Below, piece after piece: positions 19,845 to 27,285 of a DNA stretch of 64,000 nucleotides. The notes under the pieces were generated by a model, which worked only from the letters and a program-made list of their open reading frames with translations, did no database searches and was not told the origin of the DNA. The position numbers were made by a program, and so were the translations under genes. Source of the stretch: Terrabacter sp. MAHUQ-38 (GTDB lineage Bacteria; Actinomycetota; Actinomycetes; Actinomycetales; Dermatophilaceae); NCBI RefSeq assembly GCF_014518425.1, contig NZ_JACVCU010000005.1, forward strand, positions 468,015-532,014, written 5' to 3'. Every line of letters begins with the position of its first letter. Positions within the stretch are counted from its first letter, which is position 1.

Positions 19845-22800
19845 CTAGTGCCCCGAGCTTCCCGGGCTCGCGTGCCACAGCTTGCGTGGCGGACCGCCCA
19901 CCGTGTCGTTGGGGATGAGTCCGCTCGTCGCGCGCGGCCCCCTCACGTCGTCACCGGCCGGCTTGATGTCGGCGTACGGGGACTGCTTGAAGCCGGACGC
20001 GTGGACGAGCACGCGCCGGCCGTCGGGCCCCTCGCCCACTCCGGGCATCGCGCCGTCGGGGCGGGCGAGCGCGGAGGCGCGTTCCCACGCGGCCCGATCG
20101 GCGGCGTCGAGCGCGTCGCTCACGGCGTTGATGCCACCGGAGGTCCACGCCTCCTGGAGCGCACTCAGCTCCCACGCGCCGGTGGCGCGGATGGACACGC
20201 CTCGGGGACCGGTGCGACGGACCAGCCCACGGCAGAGCAGCAGCCACGAGTGGAAGACGGTGGCGGCATACGGCCCCTGGACGTCCTCGAAGAAGGTGAG
20301 GTCGGCCGGTCCGGTGGCGTCGTCGAGCGTCAGGAAGACGACGCGGTGGCCGCTGCGGATGGGTGGGGTCTGGGTGGCGACCTTGACCCCGGCGACCCAG
20401 ACCTCGCGTCCGCTGCGGCCCGAGAGGAGGTCGCGCGCCCGGGTCACGCCGAGCGCGTCGAGGAGCGGGGCGTAGAAGTCGACGACGTGACCGCTCGCGT
20501 CGAGTCCGAGCACCTCGAGCTCTGCTCGGACCCGCTCGGGCCCGGTCATCTCGGGCAGCCCGCTCGTCGCCGACAGCCGGGGCGTGTCGCCGAGGTCGAG
20601 GGTCAGCTGGGTCGCGACGTGCTCGGGAGCCCCGGCGGAGGCCTGTGACTGCGCGGCGGCGAGGGCGCGGATGTCGCCGGTCGCCGACACCGACGTGACT
20701 CGCCCTCGCGACGAAGCCGACCCGGACGAGCGGCTCGCCGCCGAGACGCGCTGGGACGACCGGCGCGACGACCGCTGCGACGCCGACCAGCGGTCGAGCT
20801 CGGCGACGTGGAGCAGCAGGTCGCGTCGGGTGACCCGTCCGCGACGGCCGAGGCCGTTGCGTGACCGCCCCACGACCCCCGTGCCGCTCTCGTCGAGACG
20901 GGACGGGCCACCCAGGTCGATGTCGTGGAGGGAGTCGAACCCACCTGCGAGCACGAGCTTCTCGGCGACCGGCCGGGACACGTGGGCGCGCTGCCAGAAG
21001 TCGGAGAGGCTGGAGTACGGCTGACCGGCCACGATCTGTGCGACCTCGGCCTCGCTGATGCCGTGGACGTCGGCGAGCGAGAGCCGGATCGCCTCGGTGC
21101 CGTCCTCGGTGCGCTCGAAGCGGTAGGTGCCGGTGGAGACGTTGACGTCGAGCCCGAGGACGGCGATGCCGAAGGTGCGGGCGTCGTCGAGGATGAGCCG
21201 CTTGGGGTACATGCCGGGGTCGTGCGTCAGCACCCCGGCGAGGAAGGCCGCCGGGTGGTGCGCCTTGAGCCAGGCCGACTGGTAGGTCGGCAGCGCGAAC
21301 GCGGCCGCGTGCGCCTTGCAGAAGCCGAACGACGCGAAGGCCTTGAGGACGTCCCAGATCTTGTCGGCGACATCGGGGGCGTAGCCACGGTCACGTGCCG
21401 CGCGCCGCCACCAGTGCTCGATCTGCCGCTGCCCGTCGGGCGTGCCGAGCGCGCGGCGCACCTCGTCGGCCTGCGCGAGGGTCACGCCGGTCGTCTCGGC
21501 GACGATCATGAGCACCTGCTCGTGGAAGACGACGACACCCTCGGTCTCCTCGAGCGCCGGGACGAGCGTCGGGTGCAGGTAGGAGGGGTCCTTCCAGCCC
21601 TGCCTCGCGTTGAGGAACGGGATGATCATGTCGCTCTTGACGGGGCCGGGCCGGAAGAGCGAGATGTCGATGATGAGGTCCTCGAAGGTGCGCGGCCCGA
21701 ACTTGCCGATGAGCTCGCGCTGCCCCGGGCTCTCGATCTGGAAGCATCCGAGCGTCTTCGTCGAGCGGACCAGCTCGAAGGTCGGCTCGTCGTCGAAGGG
21801 CACCTGGGTCTCGTCGTCGAGGTCGATGCACACGCCATCGACGCGTTCGACCTCGTCGATCGCGTGCGCCATCGCCGACTGCATGCGGATGCCGAGGACG
21901 TCGAGCTTGAGCAGTCCCATCTCCTCGACGTCGTCCTTGTCGAACTGGCTCATCGGGAAGCCGAGCCAGCTCGCCTCGACGGGCGTGCGGTCGAGCAGGA
22001 CGGAGTCGGACAGCACGACGCCGCAGGGGTGCAGCGCGATGTGCCGGGGCAGCCCGTCGAGCCGCTCGACGATGTCGAACATCAGCTGCAGGCGCGGCAC
22101 GTCGAGGCCGCTCGCGCGCAGCTCGGGAAGCTCGGCCAGGGCGCTGCGCACATTGCGGGCAGCGATGTGCGGGAAGGCCTTGGCCATCGCGTCGATCTCT
22201 GGTGGCGGCAACCCGAGCGCCGCGCCGGCATCGCGGATCGCGTGGCGCACCCGGTAGGTGTCCATCATCGAGACGCACGTGACCCGCTCGCCACCGAAGT
22301 GGTCGAGGATGCGTTCGTAGATCTCGGTGCGGCGGGCCGACTCGACGTCGATGTCGATGTCGGGCAGCTCGGCGCGCAGCGGTGAGCAGAACCGCTCCAT
22401 GAGCAGCCCGTGGCGCATCGGGTCGACACCGGAGATGCCGAGGAGGTAGTTGACGAGCGAGCCCGCCCCCGAGCCGCGGGCCGCGACCCGCACCCCCATC
22501 TCGCGGATGAGGTCGCAGACCTGCGCGACGGTGAGGAAGTACGTCGCGTAGCCGAGCGTCTCGATGACGCCGAGCTCGTCCTCGAGCCGGTCGCTGACGG
22601 CACCGAGCTCGCTGCCGGTGCGGCCCGGGTATCGGGTCGGGATCGACTCGCGGCACCGGCGCGCGAGGACGTGGTGCGGATTGGTGCCGGGCCGGATGCC
22701 GAGCACGCCGGGCTCGGGCAGGTGCACCGAGCCGATGCCGAGGTCGGCGCGCGGGTCCTGGATGCACTCGGTCGCAAGGGCCGTGGTGCGGGCGAGCAGC

Positions 22801-23807
22801 TCACGCGCCTGCTCGCGGGCGAGCGGCCCGCCGCCGACGAGGCCGGGACCCGAGACCTGCACGACGTCGAGCGCGAGCGCGTGCATGAGCGGAGTGGGCG
22901 AGAGGTGCCCGGCCGTCGTGACGCGGTCGAGGTGGCGCTCGTCGAGCGCGACGAGCCGGCGCGCCGCGTCGAGGACGTCGATGACCGCGGCGTCCTGCGG
23001 GTCGACGTGGCGCACCGCGGCGGTGATGATGCTCGGCACGCCGACCTCCCGCGCAAGGGCGAGCATGCGCCCGGCCTGCCCCAGGCTGCCGGGAAGGTGC
23101 TCGGGCCCGCCGTGGCAGACGACCTCGACGACGACACCCCCGCGCGGGAGCAGCGCGACCCAACGCTCGAGCGCGGCCCGCGCCCGGTCGCGCCGCTTGG
23201 CGAGGACGGCGCGGCCGACATCGGAGTCGGGTCCGAGGAGAACGACGAGCCGGGCGGGCCCGGCTTCGCTGCCCGAGCTGCCCGAGCTGCCCGAGCTGCC
23301 CGTCGAACCCTCGGGAGCCGGGTCGGTGCGCGGGCGCGCGTGCTCCGCGACGAGGCTCGCGGTCGTGACGGGGTTGCCGCGCTCGCCACGCAGGTGGGTC
23401 GCGGTGACGAGACGGCAGAGCGCAGCCCACCCCTCACCGGGGGCCAGGGCCAGGTCGGCGGTGCTGCCGCGAGCCAGCACGGTGACGCGCGGCAGCCGCG
23501 GGTCGACGAGCGCGCCTCCGCGCACCGGGGTGCGCAGGCGCCCCCGGGGTCGTTCGGGGTGCTCGGGGCCGAGGGCGAGATCGACGCCGAGGACCGGGGC
23601 GACGTCGTGCTCCATGCAGGACCGGACGAACTTCACTGCGCCGTAGAGCCCGTCGCGGTCGGTGAGGGCGAGCGCGGGCTGTCCGAAGGCTGCCGCCCGT
23701 TCGACGAGCTGGTGAGGCTTGGCCGTGCCGTAGCGCATGGAGTATCCGGACGCGACGTGCAGGTGCACGAAGCCCTCGCCGCCATGGGTGGAAGAAGGAG
23801 TCGCCAT
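19845..23807 (-). CDS. dnaE2: Error-prone DNA polymerase III alpha-type subunit (DnaE2/ImuC-like)
   Basis: 1320 residues. N-terminal PHP domain (HLHVASGYSMRYG; LALTDRDGLYGAV) broken by a Gly/Ser linker; catalytic C-family core with SGAGSLVNYLLGI, LPDIDIDVES and LLKLDVLGI giving the three Asp ligands; then helix-hairpin-helix and OB-fold domains. Near residue 1067 QLTLDL resembles a beta-clamp-binding motif. Length is above the usual ~1080 of DnaE2, mainly from inserts in the PHP region and before the OB fold. In mycobacteria DnaE2 performs SOS mutagenesis with ImuA' and ImuB; neither is in this window. The ATG at 23807 follows the HEPN gene stop by six bases, so translation is probably coupled. 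Confidence 0.9.
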   Translation of the reverse strand: MATPSSTHGGEGFVHLHVASGYSMRYGTAKPHQLVERAAAFGQPALALTDRDGLYGAVKFVRSCMEHDVAPVLGVDLALGPEHPERPRGRLRTPVRGGALVDPRLPRVTVLARGSTADLALAPGEGWAALCRLVTATHLRGERGNPVTTASLVAEHARPRTDPAPEGSTGSSGSSGSSGSEAGPARLVVLLGPDSDVGRAVLAKRRDRARAALERWVALLPRGGVVVEVVCHGGPEHLPGSLGQAGRMLALAREVGVPSIITAAVRHVDPQDAAVIDVLDAARRLVALDERHLDRVTTAGHLSPTPLMHALALDVVQVSGPGLVGGGPLAREQARELLARTTALATECIQDPRADLGIGSVHLPEPGVLGIRPGTNPHHVLARRCRESIPTRYPGRTGSELGAVSDRLEDELGVIETLGYATYFLTVAQVCDLIREMGVRVAARGSGAGSLVNYLLGISGVDPMRHGLLMERFCSPLRAELPDIDIDVESARRTEIYERILDHFGGERVTCVSMMDTYRVRHAIRDAGAALGLPPPEIDAMAKAFPHIAARNVRSALAELPELRASGLDVPRLQLMFDIVERLDGLPRHIALHPCGVVLSDSVLLDRTPVEASWLGFPMSQFDKDDVEEMGLLKLDVLGIRMQSAMAHAIDEVERVDGVCIDLDDETQVPFDDEPTFELVRSTKTLGCFQIESPGQRELIGKFGPRTFEDLIIDISLFRPGPVKSDMIIPFLNARQGWKDPSYLHPTLVPALEETEGVVVFHEQVLMIVAETTGVTLAQADEVRRALGTPDGQRQIEHWWRRAARDRGYAPDVADKIWDVLKAFASFGFCKAHAAAFALPTYQSAWLKAHHPAAFLAGVLTHDPGMYPKRLILDDARTFGIAVLGLDVNVSTGTYRFERTEDGTEAIRLSLADVHGISEAEVAQIVAGQPYSSLSDFWQRAHVSRPVAEKLVLAGGFDSLHDIDLGGPSRLDESGTGVVGRSRNGLGRRGRVTRRDLLLHVAELDRWSASQRSSRRSSQRVSAASRSSGSASSRGRVTSVSATGDIRALAAAQSQASAGAPEHVATQLTLDLGDTPRLSATSGLPEMTGPERVRAELEVLGLDASGHVVDFYAPLLDALGVTRARDLLSGRSGREVWVAGVKVATQTPPIRSGHRVVFLTLDDATGPADLTFFEDVQGPYAATVFHSWLLLCRGLVRRTGPRGVSIRATGAWELSALQEAWTSGGINAVSDALDAADRAAWERASALARPDGAMPGVGEGPDGRRVLVHASGFKQSPYADIKPAGDDVRGPRATSGLIPNDTVGGPPRKLWHASPGSSGH
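23271..23297. repeat. Three perfect 9-base tandem repeats (GCCCGAGCT) inside dnaE2
   Basis: Copies at 23271-23279, 23280-23288 and 23289-23297, with a degenerate fourth copy following. On the minus strand they encode the Gly-Ser-Ser linker in the PHP region. Confidence 0.8.
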
Positions 23808-23813
23808 AACTGC

Positions 23814-24263
23814 TCAGCCCCCGCTCGCCCGGCTCCTCGAGACAGGGGTGATCGACTGCGGCAGCGGGATCGTCAGCGGCACGCCGAGCTGGTCCTGGAC
23901 GATCTCGAGGAACATCTCAGCCTGGCGCAGCAGGTCGTCGGCCTCGCGGGCGCTGATGTGGCCGCCCCGGTCGACGACTGACCTGTGGGCCGAGCACGCC
24001 GCGAAGAAGGCAGCCCACTCCCCCAGCTCGGGCGCGACCCCGGGGAGCACCTGCCAGACGCTGCGCGGCCGTGAGCGCGGGGACGGGACGGTGCGAGCGG
24101 CGACGAGGGCCGCAGCAGCCCTCAGGGCACCGAGGTGGGCGTCGCGGTAGCGCTCCGAGGCGTCACTCGTGCGGCACGCGGTCTCGAGCGTGGCGCGCCC
24201 ACGCTCGAGCAGGTCGAGCACGGCGACCGAAACAGGTGGACGACGCAGGTGGGCGGCGGTCAC
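23814..24263 (-). CDS. SAV_6107 family HEPN domain-containing protein
   Basis: 149 residues, all helical. The family is recognised by the N-terminal LERGRATLETAC, the central RYRDAHLGALRAAAALVAARTVPSPRSRPRSVWQVLPGVAPELGEWAAFFAA block, and a C-terminal AREADDLLRQAEMFLEIV helix. HEPN domains can be RNases or nucleotide-binding scaffolds; the canonical Rx4-6H catalytic pair is not obvious, so RNase activity is doubtful. It lies between DUF6504 and dnaE2, linking it to SOS mutagenesis by position. GTG start with AGAGGAGA just upstream. Confidence 0.88.
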   Translation of the reverse strand: MTAAHLRRPPVSVAVLDLLERGRATLETACRTSDASERYRDAHLGALRAAAALVAARTVPSPRSRPRSVWQVLPGVAPELGEWAAFFAACSAHRSVVDRGGHISAREADDLLRQAEMFLEIVQDQLGVPLTIPLPQSITPVSRSRASGG

Positions 24264-24287
24264 GGTGGTCTCCTCTCTTCTCCGGTG

Positions 24288-24629
24288 TCAGTCGGCTACC
24301 CGCACGAGCGACCACCGGTCGCCGCGTGGGGACTCGTCGTGGGCGAGGTCGTAGACCCCGGGCGCGAAGGACCACCCCGGGCTCGCCTCGACCCTCCAGA
24401 CGTGCTGCTCGCTCGCGGCCGCGACGAGCGTCTCGCCTGGGCGCACCTGCGCCTCGTCGGCGTCGAGCGCGTCGTGCCACCAGGCCCGCCGTTCGCGCCA
24501 CTGGGCGAGGATGCCGCGCACGACGTAGAGCCGGCCGCGCCAGATGAACGCCTCGGGCGGCGGCCCGGCAGCGGACTGCTCCCTCTCCCGCACTCTCACC
24601 TGCACGGAATCACTGAACCTACGCACCAC
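24288..24629 (-). CDS. DUF6504 family protein, first gene of the SOS mutagenesis operon
   Basis: 113 residues. A compact beta-rich protein opening VRRFSDSVQVRVRE and containing FIWRGRLYVVRGILAQWRERRAWW, a pattern I associate with DUF6504. The central Trp/Arg-rich strands suggest nucleic-acid contact, but function is unknown. I chose the GTG at 24629, with GGGAGA six bases upstream; the longer frame to 24761 would run through the LexA box. Another GTG follows at 24626. It is 24 bases ahead of the HEPN gene. Confidence 0.8.
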   Translation of the reverse strand: MVRRFSDSVQVRVREREQSAAGPPPEAFIWRGRLYVVRGILAQWRERRAWWHDALDADEAQVRPGETLVAAASEQHVWRVEASPGWSFAPGVYDLAHDESPRGDRWSLVRVAD

Positions 24630-24738
24630 GACACGTCTCCCTCGGACACGTCGAGGCCGGACATCACGACCCAGACCACCCGCGCCCCACACGAGCAGCC
24701 CGACACCAACCGACGACTGGGCTGAACTGAACCAACAT

Positions 24739-24754
24739 TCGAACATTTGTTCGA
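24739..24754. promoter_or_regulatory. LexA-binding SOS box
   Basis: TCGAACATTTGTTCGA is a 16-base perfect palindrome in its arms and matches the gram-positive/actinobacterial SOS consensus CGAAC-N4-GTTCG. It lies immediately downstream of the predicted transcription start of the DUF6504-HEPN-dnaE2 operon, about 110 bases before the first start codon. LexA bound here would block RNA polymerase; RecA-stimulated cleavage after DNA damage would release it. Confidence 0.92.
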
Positions 24755-24761
24755 TCCCCAA

Positions 24762-24792
24762 AGCCTAACCCCTGCCGCCGACAGCCTGTCAA
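24762..24792 (-). promoter_or_regulatory. Sigma-A-type promoter of the SOS operon
   Basis: On the minus strand a perfect TTGACA (24787-24792) is followed after 19 bases by TAGGCT (24762-24767). The expected start is near 24755, at the edge of the LexA box. The spacer is long by one or two bases, which may keep the promoter moderate when derepressed. Confidence 0.7.
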
Positions 24793-24846
24793 GACGTCCG
24801 GGACCGACCTGACGGCCACCCGTTCCGTGCCAGGTTCCGGTGAACC

Positions 24847-24862
24847 TGAGTACCGGTGCTCA
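24847..24862. promoter_or_regulatory. Candidate MacR operator upstream of the DUF4126 gene
   Basis: TGAGTACCGGTGCTCA matches the published Streptomyces MacR consensus as I remember it, TGAGTAC-NN-GTACTCA, at all but one arm position. A MacRS-like pair is encoded at 35819-37853. MacR targets in Streptomyces are largely membrane protein genes, which fits the multi-pass DUF4126 product. The site is about 250 bases before the GTG. Confidence 0.5.
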
Positions 24863-25113
24863 GGCCTGTCCCCGTAGCCCTCGGCAGAGTTGGGCTGCGG
24901 GTTCGGTCCGCGAACGGAGGGGTGCAGGGGTCCCGTCCGCTCACGGATCGGACCCGTTCCGCTGCCGTGAGGCGTCCGGGAGCACCTGGCGCGCCCCGTT
25001 GCACCACCCCCGGGAATGCGGGAGCGTCAGAAGCGTTGGACCTGTGCTCGGCCGTCCGGCCGGCAGCAGACGCACCGGCGCACCCGCGACCGGCGCGCGA
25101 CCGAAGGAGTGTC

Positions 25114-25830
25114 GTGGGCGCCGAGCTCATCCCCATGGCCTTCACCACTGGGTGGGGCAGCGGAATCAACGCGTACGCGGTCGTGCTCGTCCTCGGGTTG
25201 GCCGACAAGATCTTCGCCCTCGGTCAGGTCCCCGACGCCCTGGCGCGCACCGACGTGCTCGTCGGGGCCGGGATCCTCTTCGCGATCGAGATGCTCGCCG
25301 ACAAGATCCCCTACATCGACTCGGTGTGGGACTCCGTCCACACCGTCGTGCGGCCGGCCGTGGGCGCCACGATCGGCTACCTCATCGGCCACGAGACGGC
25401 GAGCCTCGACGCCGCCATCGGAGCGGCCACGGGTGGTGTCACCGCCCTCATCTCGCACGGCATCAAGGCCGGGATCCGCGCAGCGGTCAACACCTCGCCG
25501 GAACCCGCGAGCAACGTCCTCGTCAGCACGACCGAGGACGTCACCGTCACGGGCGTCACGGCATTGGCCATCGCGCATCCCTGGTGGGCCGCGACGATCG
25601 CGCTGCTGCTGCTCGCGCTCGGCGCCTTCCTCGTCTACAAGCTGGCGAGCCGCATCCGGCGCTACAAGCGGCGCTACGACGCCTGGGGTGAACGCGTGGG
25701 CATCGCCGCGCCGTCCGACCGTCGCGGTCTCGACCCGTCTGCCGCCCCACCACCCCCGCCCCGGTCCCCCACGTCCCCTCCCTCCCGGACCGACGAACGG
25801 CTCGAGCGACCCTTCGACCAGGAGACCTGA
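25114..25830 (+). CDS. DUF4126 family integral membrane protein
   Basis: 238 residues. The family start GAELIPMAFTTGWGSGINAYAVVLVLGL is followed by Gly-rich hydrophobic segments (IGYLIGHETASLDAAIGAATGGVTALISHG), an apparently duplicated inverted-repeat membrane fold, a last helix (WWAATIALLLLALGAFLVYKL), and a basic then Pro/Ser-rich cytoplasmic tail. Function unknown. The GTG at 25114 has GGAG four to five bases upstream. A MacR-like operator lies in its upstream region. Confidence 0.85.
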   Translation: MGAELIPMAFTTGWGSGINAYAVVLVLGLADKIFALGQVPDALARTDVLVGAGILFAIEMLADKIPYIDSVWDSVHTVVRPAVGATIGYLIGHETASLDAAIGAATGGVTALISHGIKAGIRAAVNTSPEPASNVLVSTTEDVTVTGVTALAIAHPWWAATIALLLLALGAFLVYKLASRIRRYKRRYDAWGERVGIAAPSDRRGLDPSAAPPPPPRSPTSPPSRTDERLERPFDQET

Positions 25831-25886
25831 CCCGGTCGTCCGGTCCCCTCAGCGCCCTCTCACAGGTCGAGGACCGTCTCGAGCCG

Positions 25887-26534
25887 ATGCGCTCCGACGA
25901 GAAGCTGCTCACGGGCGACACCGCCGCCAAGGTGACGGCAGCCGCCAGGGCCAAGGAGCCGACCGCGACGATCGAGCGCGTCGAGACCGACGCTGACGGC
26001 GTCTACGAGGCGCACGTGGTGCGCGCCGACGGCACGCACATCACCGTCCAGGTCCATGCGTGGTTCACCGTGACGGCGGTGCAGGAGGACGGTCAGGGCG
26101 GTCAGGCGGACGTGGCGGATCGGACGGCCCCGGCGGCCGCGGCGAGGCGCCCACCTCCCCCAGCGGTGCGACGACGGCCGCGCCGTCCACCTGACCGGTA
26201 CCGCCGCCCGACGGGACGGCCGACCCTTCTGTGGGGGCCGGCCGTTCACGGCCGTCCACCGTCGGACGGGTCAGAGGTTGCCGAAGACCTCGAGCGTCGC
26301 CGACGAGCGGTTCATCGTGATGAAGTGGATGCCCGGCGCGCCCTCGTCGAGCAGCCGGCGCGAGGACTCCGTCGCGATCGCCATGCCCTCGGCGCGCACA
26401 CCGGCGGCGTCGTCGCCGTGACGCTCGAGCCGGTCGGTGACCGCCGTCGGCATCGGCTGGCCGGCGAGCTCGGCCATGCGCACGACCTGGCGGACGTTGG
26501 TGATCGGCATGATCGCGGGCACGACCGGCAGTGA
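25887..26534 (+). CDS. PepSY-like small protein with unresolved ends; open frame runs into metF
   Basis: The first ~70 codons encode a recognisable PepSY-like domain: LTGDTAAKVTAAARAKEPTATIERVETDADGVYEAHVVRADGTHITVQV. Relatives carry a signal peptide before this and stop soon after the last strand. Here no signal peptide, ribosome-binding site or plausible start is seen upstream of the ATG at 25887, and there is no stop after the domain: the frame continues 264 bases into the 3' end of metF on the opposite strand. Codons past ~26110 look like antisense metF. This may be a decayed gene, a frameshifted one, or one with a missed start; only the domain itself is convincing. Confidence 0.5.
   Translation: MRSDEKLLTGDTAAKVTAAARAKEPTATIERVETDADGVYEAHVVRADGTHITVQVHAWFTVTAVQEDGQGGQADVADRTAPAAAARRPPPPAVRRRPRRPPDRYRRPTGRPTLLWGPAVHGRPPSDGSEVAEDLERRRRAVHRDEVDARRALVEQPARGLRRDRHALGAHTGGVVAVTLEPVGDRRRHRLAGELGHAHDLADVGDRHDRGHDRQ
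26214..26257. terminator. Possible terminator between metF and the PepSY-like ORF
   Basis: Inverted repeat GGACGGCCG / CGGCCGTCC with a 26-base loop that itself contains GGCCGGCC. It follows the metF stop on the minus strand. No U-tract is present. Confidence 0.35.
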
Positions 26535-27179
26535 GGAACCGCGGCGGGCGAGCTCGTCGCGCAGCCGCAGGTAGTTGTCGACGTCGAAGACCATCTGTGT
26601 GATCGCGAACTGCGCGCCCGCCCGCTCCTTGCGGATGAGCGTCTCGGCGTCCTCGCTGATGTCGCCGGACTCCGGATGCCCATCGGGGAAGGCGGCGACA
26701 CCGACGGTGAAGTCACCGAGCCCTCGCACGAGCGAGACGAGCTCATCGGCGTGGTTGAGCCCCTCCGGGTGCGCCACCCACGGCTGGCCGAGGCCGCCTT
26801 GCGGGTCACCGCGCAGGGCCAGGATGTTGCGCACCCCGGCGGCGGCGTACGACCCGACGATGCTGCGCAGCTCTGCCATGGAGTGCCCGACGCAGGTCAG
26901 GTGCGCCATCGGGGTCAACGAGGTGGCCTCGAGCACGCGCTGGGTCAGGCGCACGGTGCGGTCGCGGGTGCCGCCCCCGGCGCCGTAGGTGATCGACACG
27001 AAGCTCGGTGAGACCTTCTCGAGGCGGCGGATGGCGTCCCAGAGCTGCGCCTCGGACGCGTCGTCCTTGGGCGGGAAGAACTCGAAGCTGAAGGTGGGGG
27101 TGTCGGCCTCGATCATCGCGGGGATGGACCGGGTGAACCGCTCCGCCCGAGCCATGGAGGATGCCGTGCCGTGTGCCAT
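26271..27179 (-). CDS. metF: 5,10-methylenetetrahydrofolate reductase
   Basis: 302 residues forming a TIM barrel: FSFEFFPPK near the N-terminus (catalytic Glu), SITYGAGGGTRDRT, HLTCVGHS, NILALRGDPQGG and FAITQMVFDVDNY are all family motifs for FAD and folate binding. It makes 5-methyl-THF for methionine synthesis. I chose the ATG at 27179 because TAGGGT lies seven bases upstream, a leaderless arrangement; the longer frame to 27299 crosses the promoter of the divergent polyprenyl synthase. It corresponds to Rv2172c in the conserved mycobacterial order. Confidence 0.92.
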   Translation of the reverse strand: MAHGTASSMARAERFTRSIPAMIEADTPTFSFEFFPPKDDASEAQLWDAIRRLEKVSPSFVSITYGAGGGTRDRTVRLTQRVLEATSLTPMAHLTCVGHSMAELRSIVGSYAAAGVRNILALRGDPQGGLGQPWVAHPEGLNHADELVSLVRGLGDFTVGVAAFPDGHPESGDISEDAETLIRKERAGAQFAITQMVFDVDNYLRLRDELARRGSSLPVVPAIMPITNVRQVVRMAELAGQPMPTAVTDRLERHGDDAAGVRAEGMAIATESSRRLLDEGAPGIHFITMNRSSATLEVFGNL

Positions 27180-27186
27180 GTGCGAC

Positions 27187-27192
27187 ACCCTA
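27187..27192 (-). promoter_or_regulatory. -10 element for leaderless metF
   Basis: TAGGGT on the minus strand ends seven bases before the ATG at 27179, and no ribosome-binding site is present. Confidence 0.5.
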
Positions 27193-27285
27193 GGCGGAGC
27201 GCGTTCGTGGTGTGTGGGCTGTTCACGGGGCGACCGGCCCGCCGCGTAGGCTGACCACGATTCCCGCGACTCGATGGAGGACCCC

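Larger units (their letters stand above)
24630..25113. other. 484-base divergent intergenic region with SOS box, hairpin and MacR-like site
   Basis: Left part: operon leader, LexA box and promoter on the minus strand. Right part, toward the DUF4126 gene: a 7-bp hairpin CAGGTTC-CGGT-GAACCTG (24831-24848) and, overlapping it by two bases, a palindrome TGAGTAC-CG-GTGCTCA (24847-24862). An open frame from 24856 runs into the DUF4126 gene, but its first 86 codons look noncoding. Confidence 0.7.

Noticed and set aside
24901..24915. Second LexA box, GTTCG-N5-CGAAC
   Set aside because: Arms are in the opposite order to the SOS consensus.
25831..26534. Extended protein continuing through the metF antisense region
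   Set aside because: Codons after about 26110 give Arg/Pro-rich sequence typical of the antisense of GC-rich genes.
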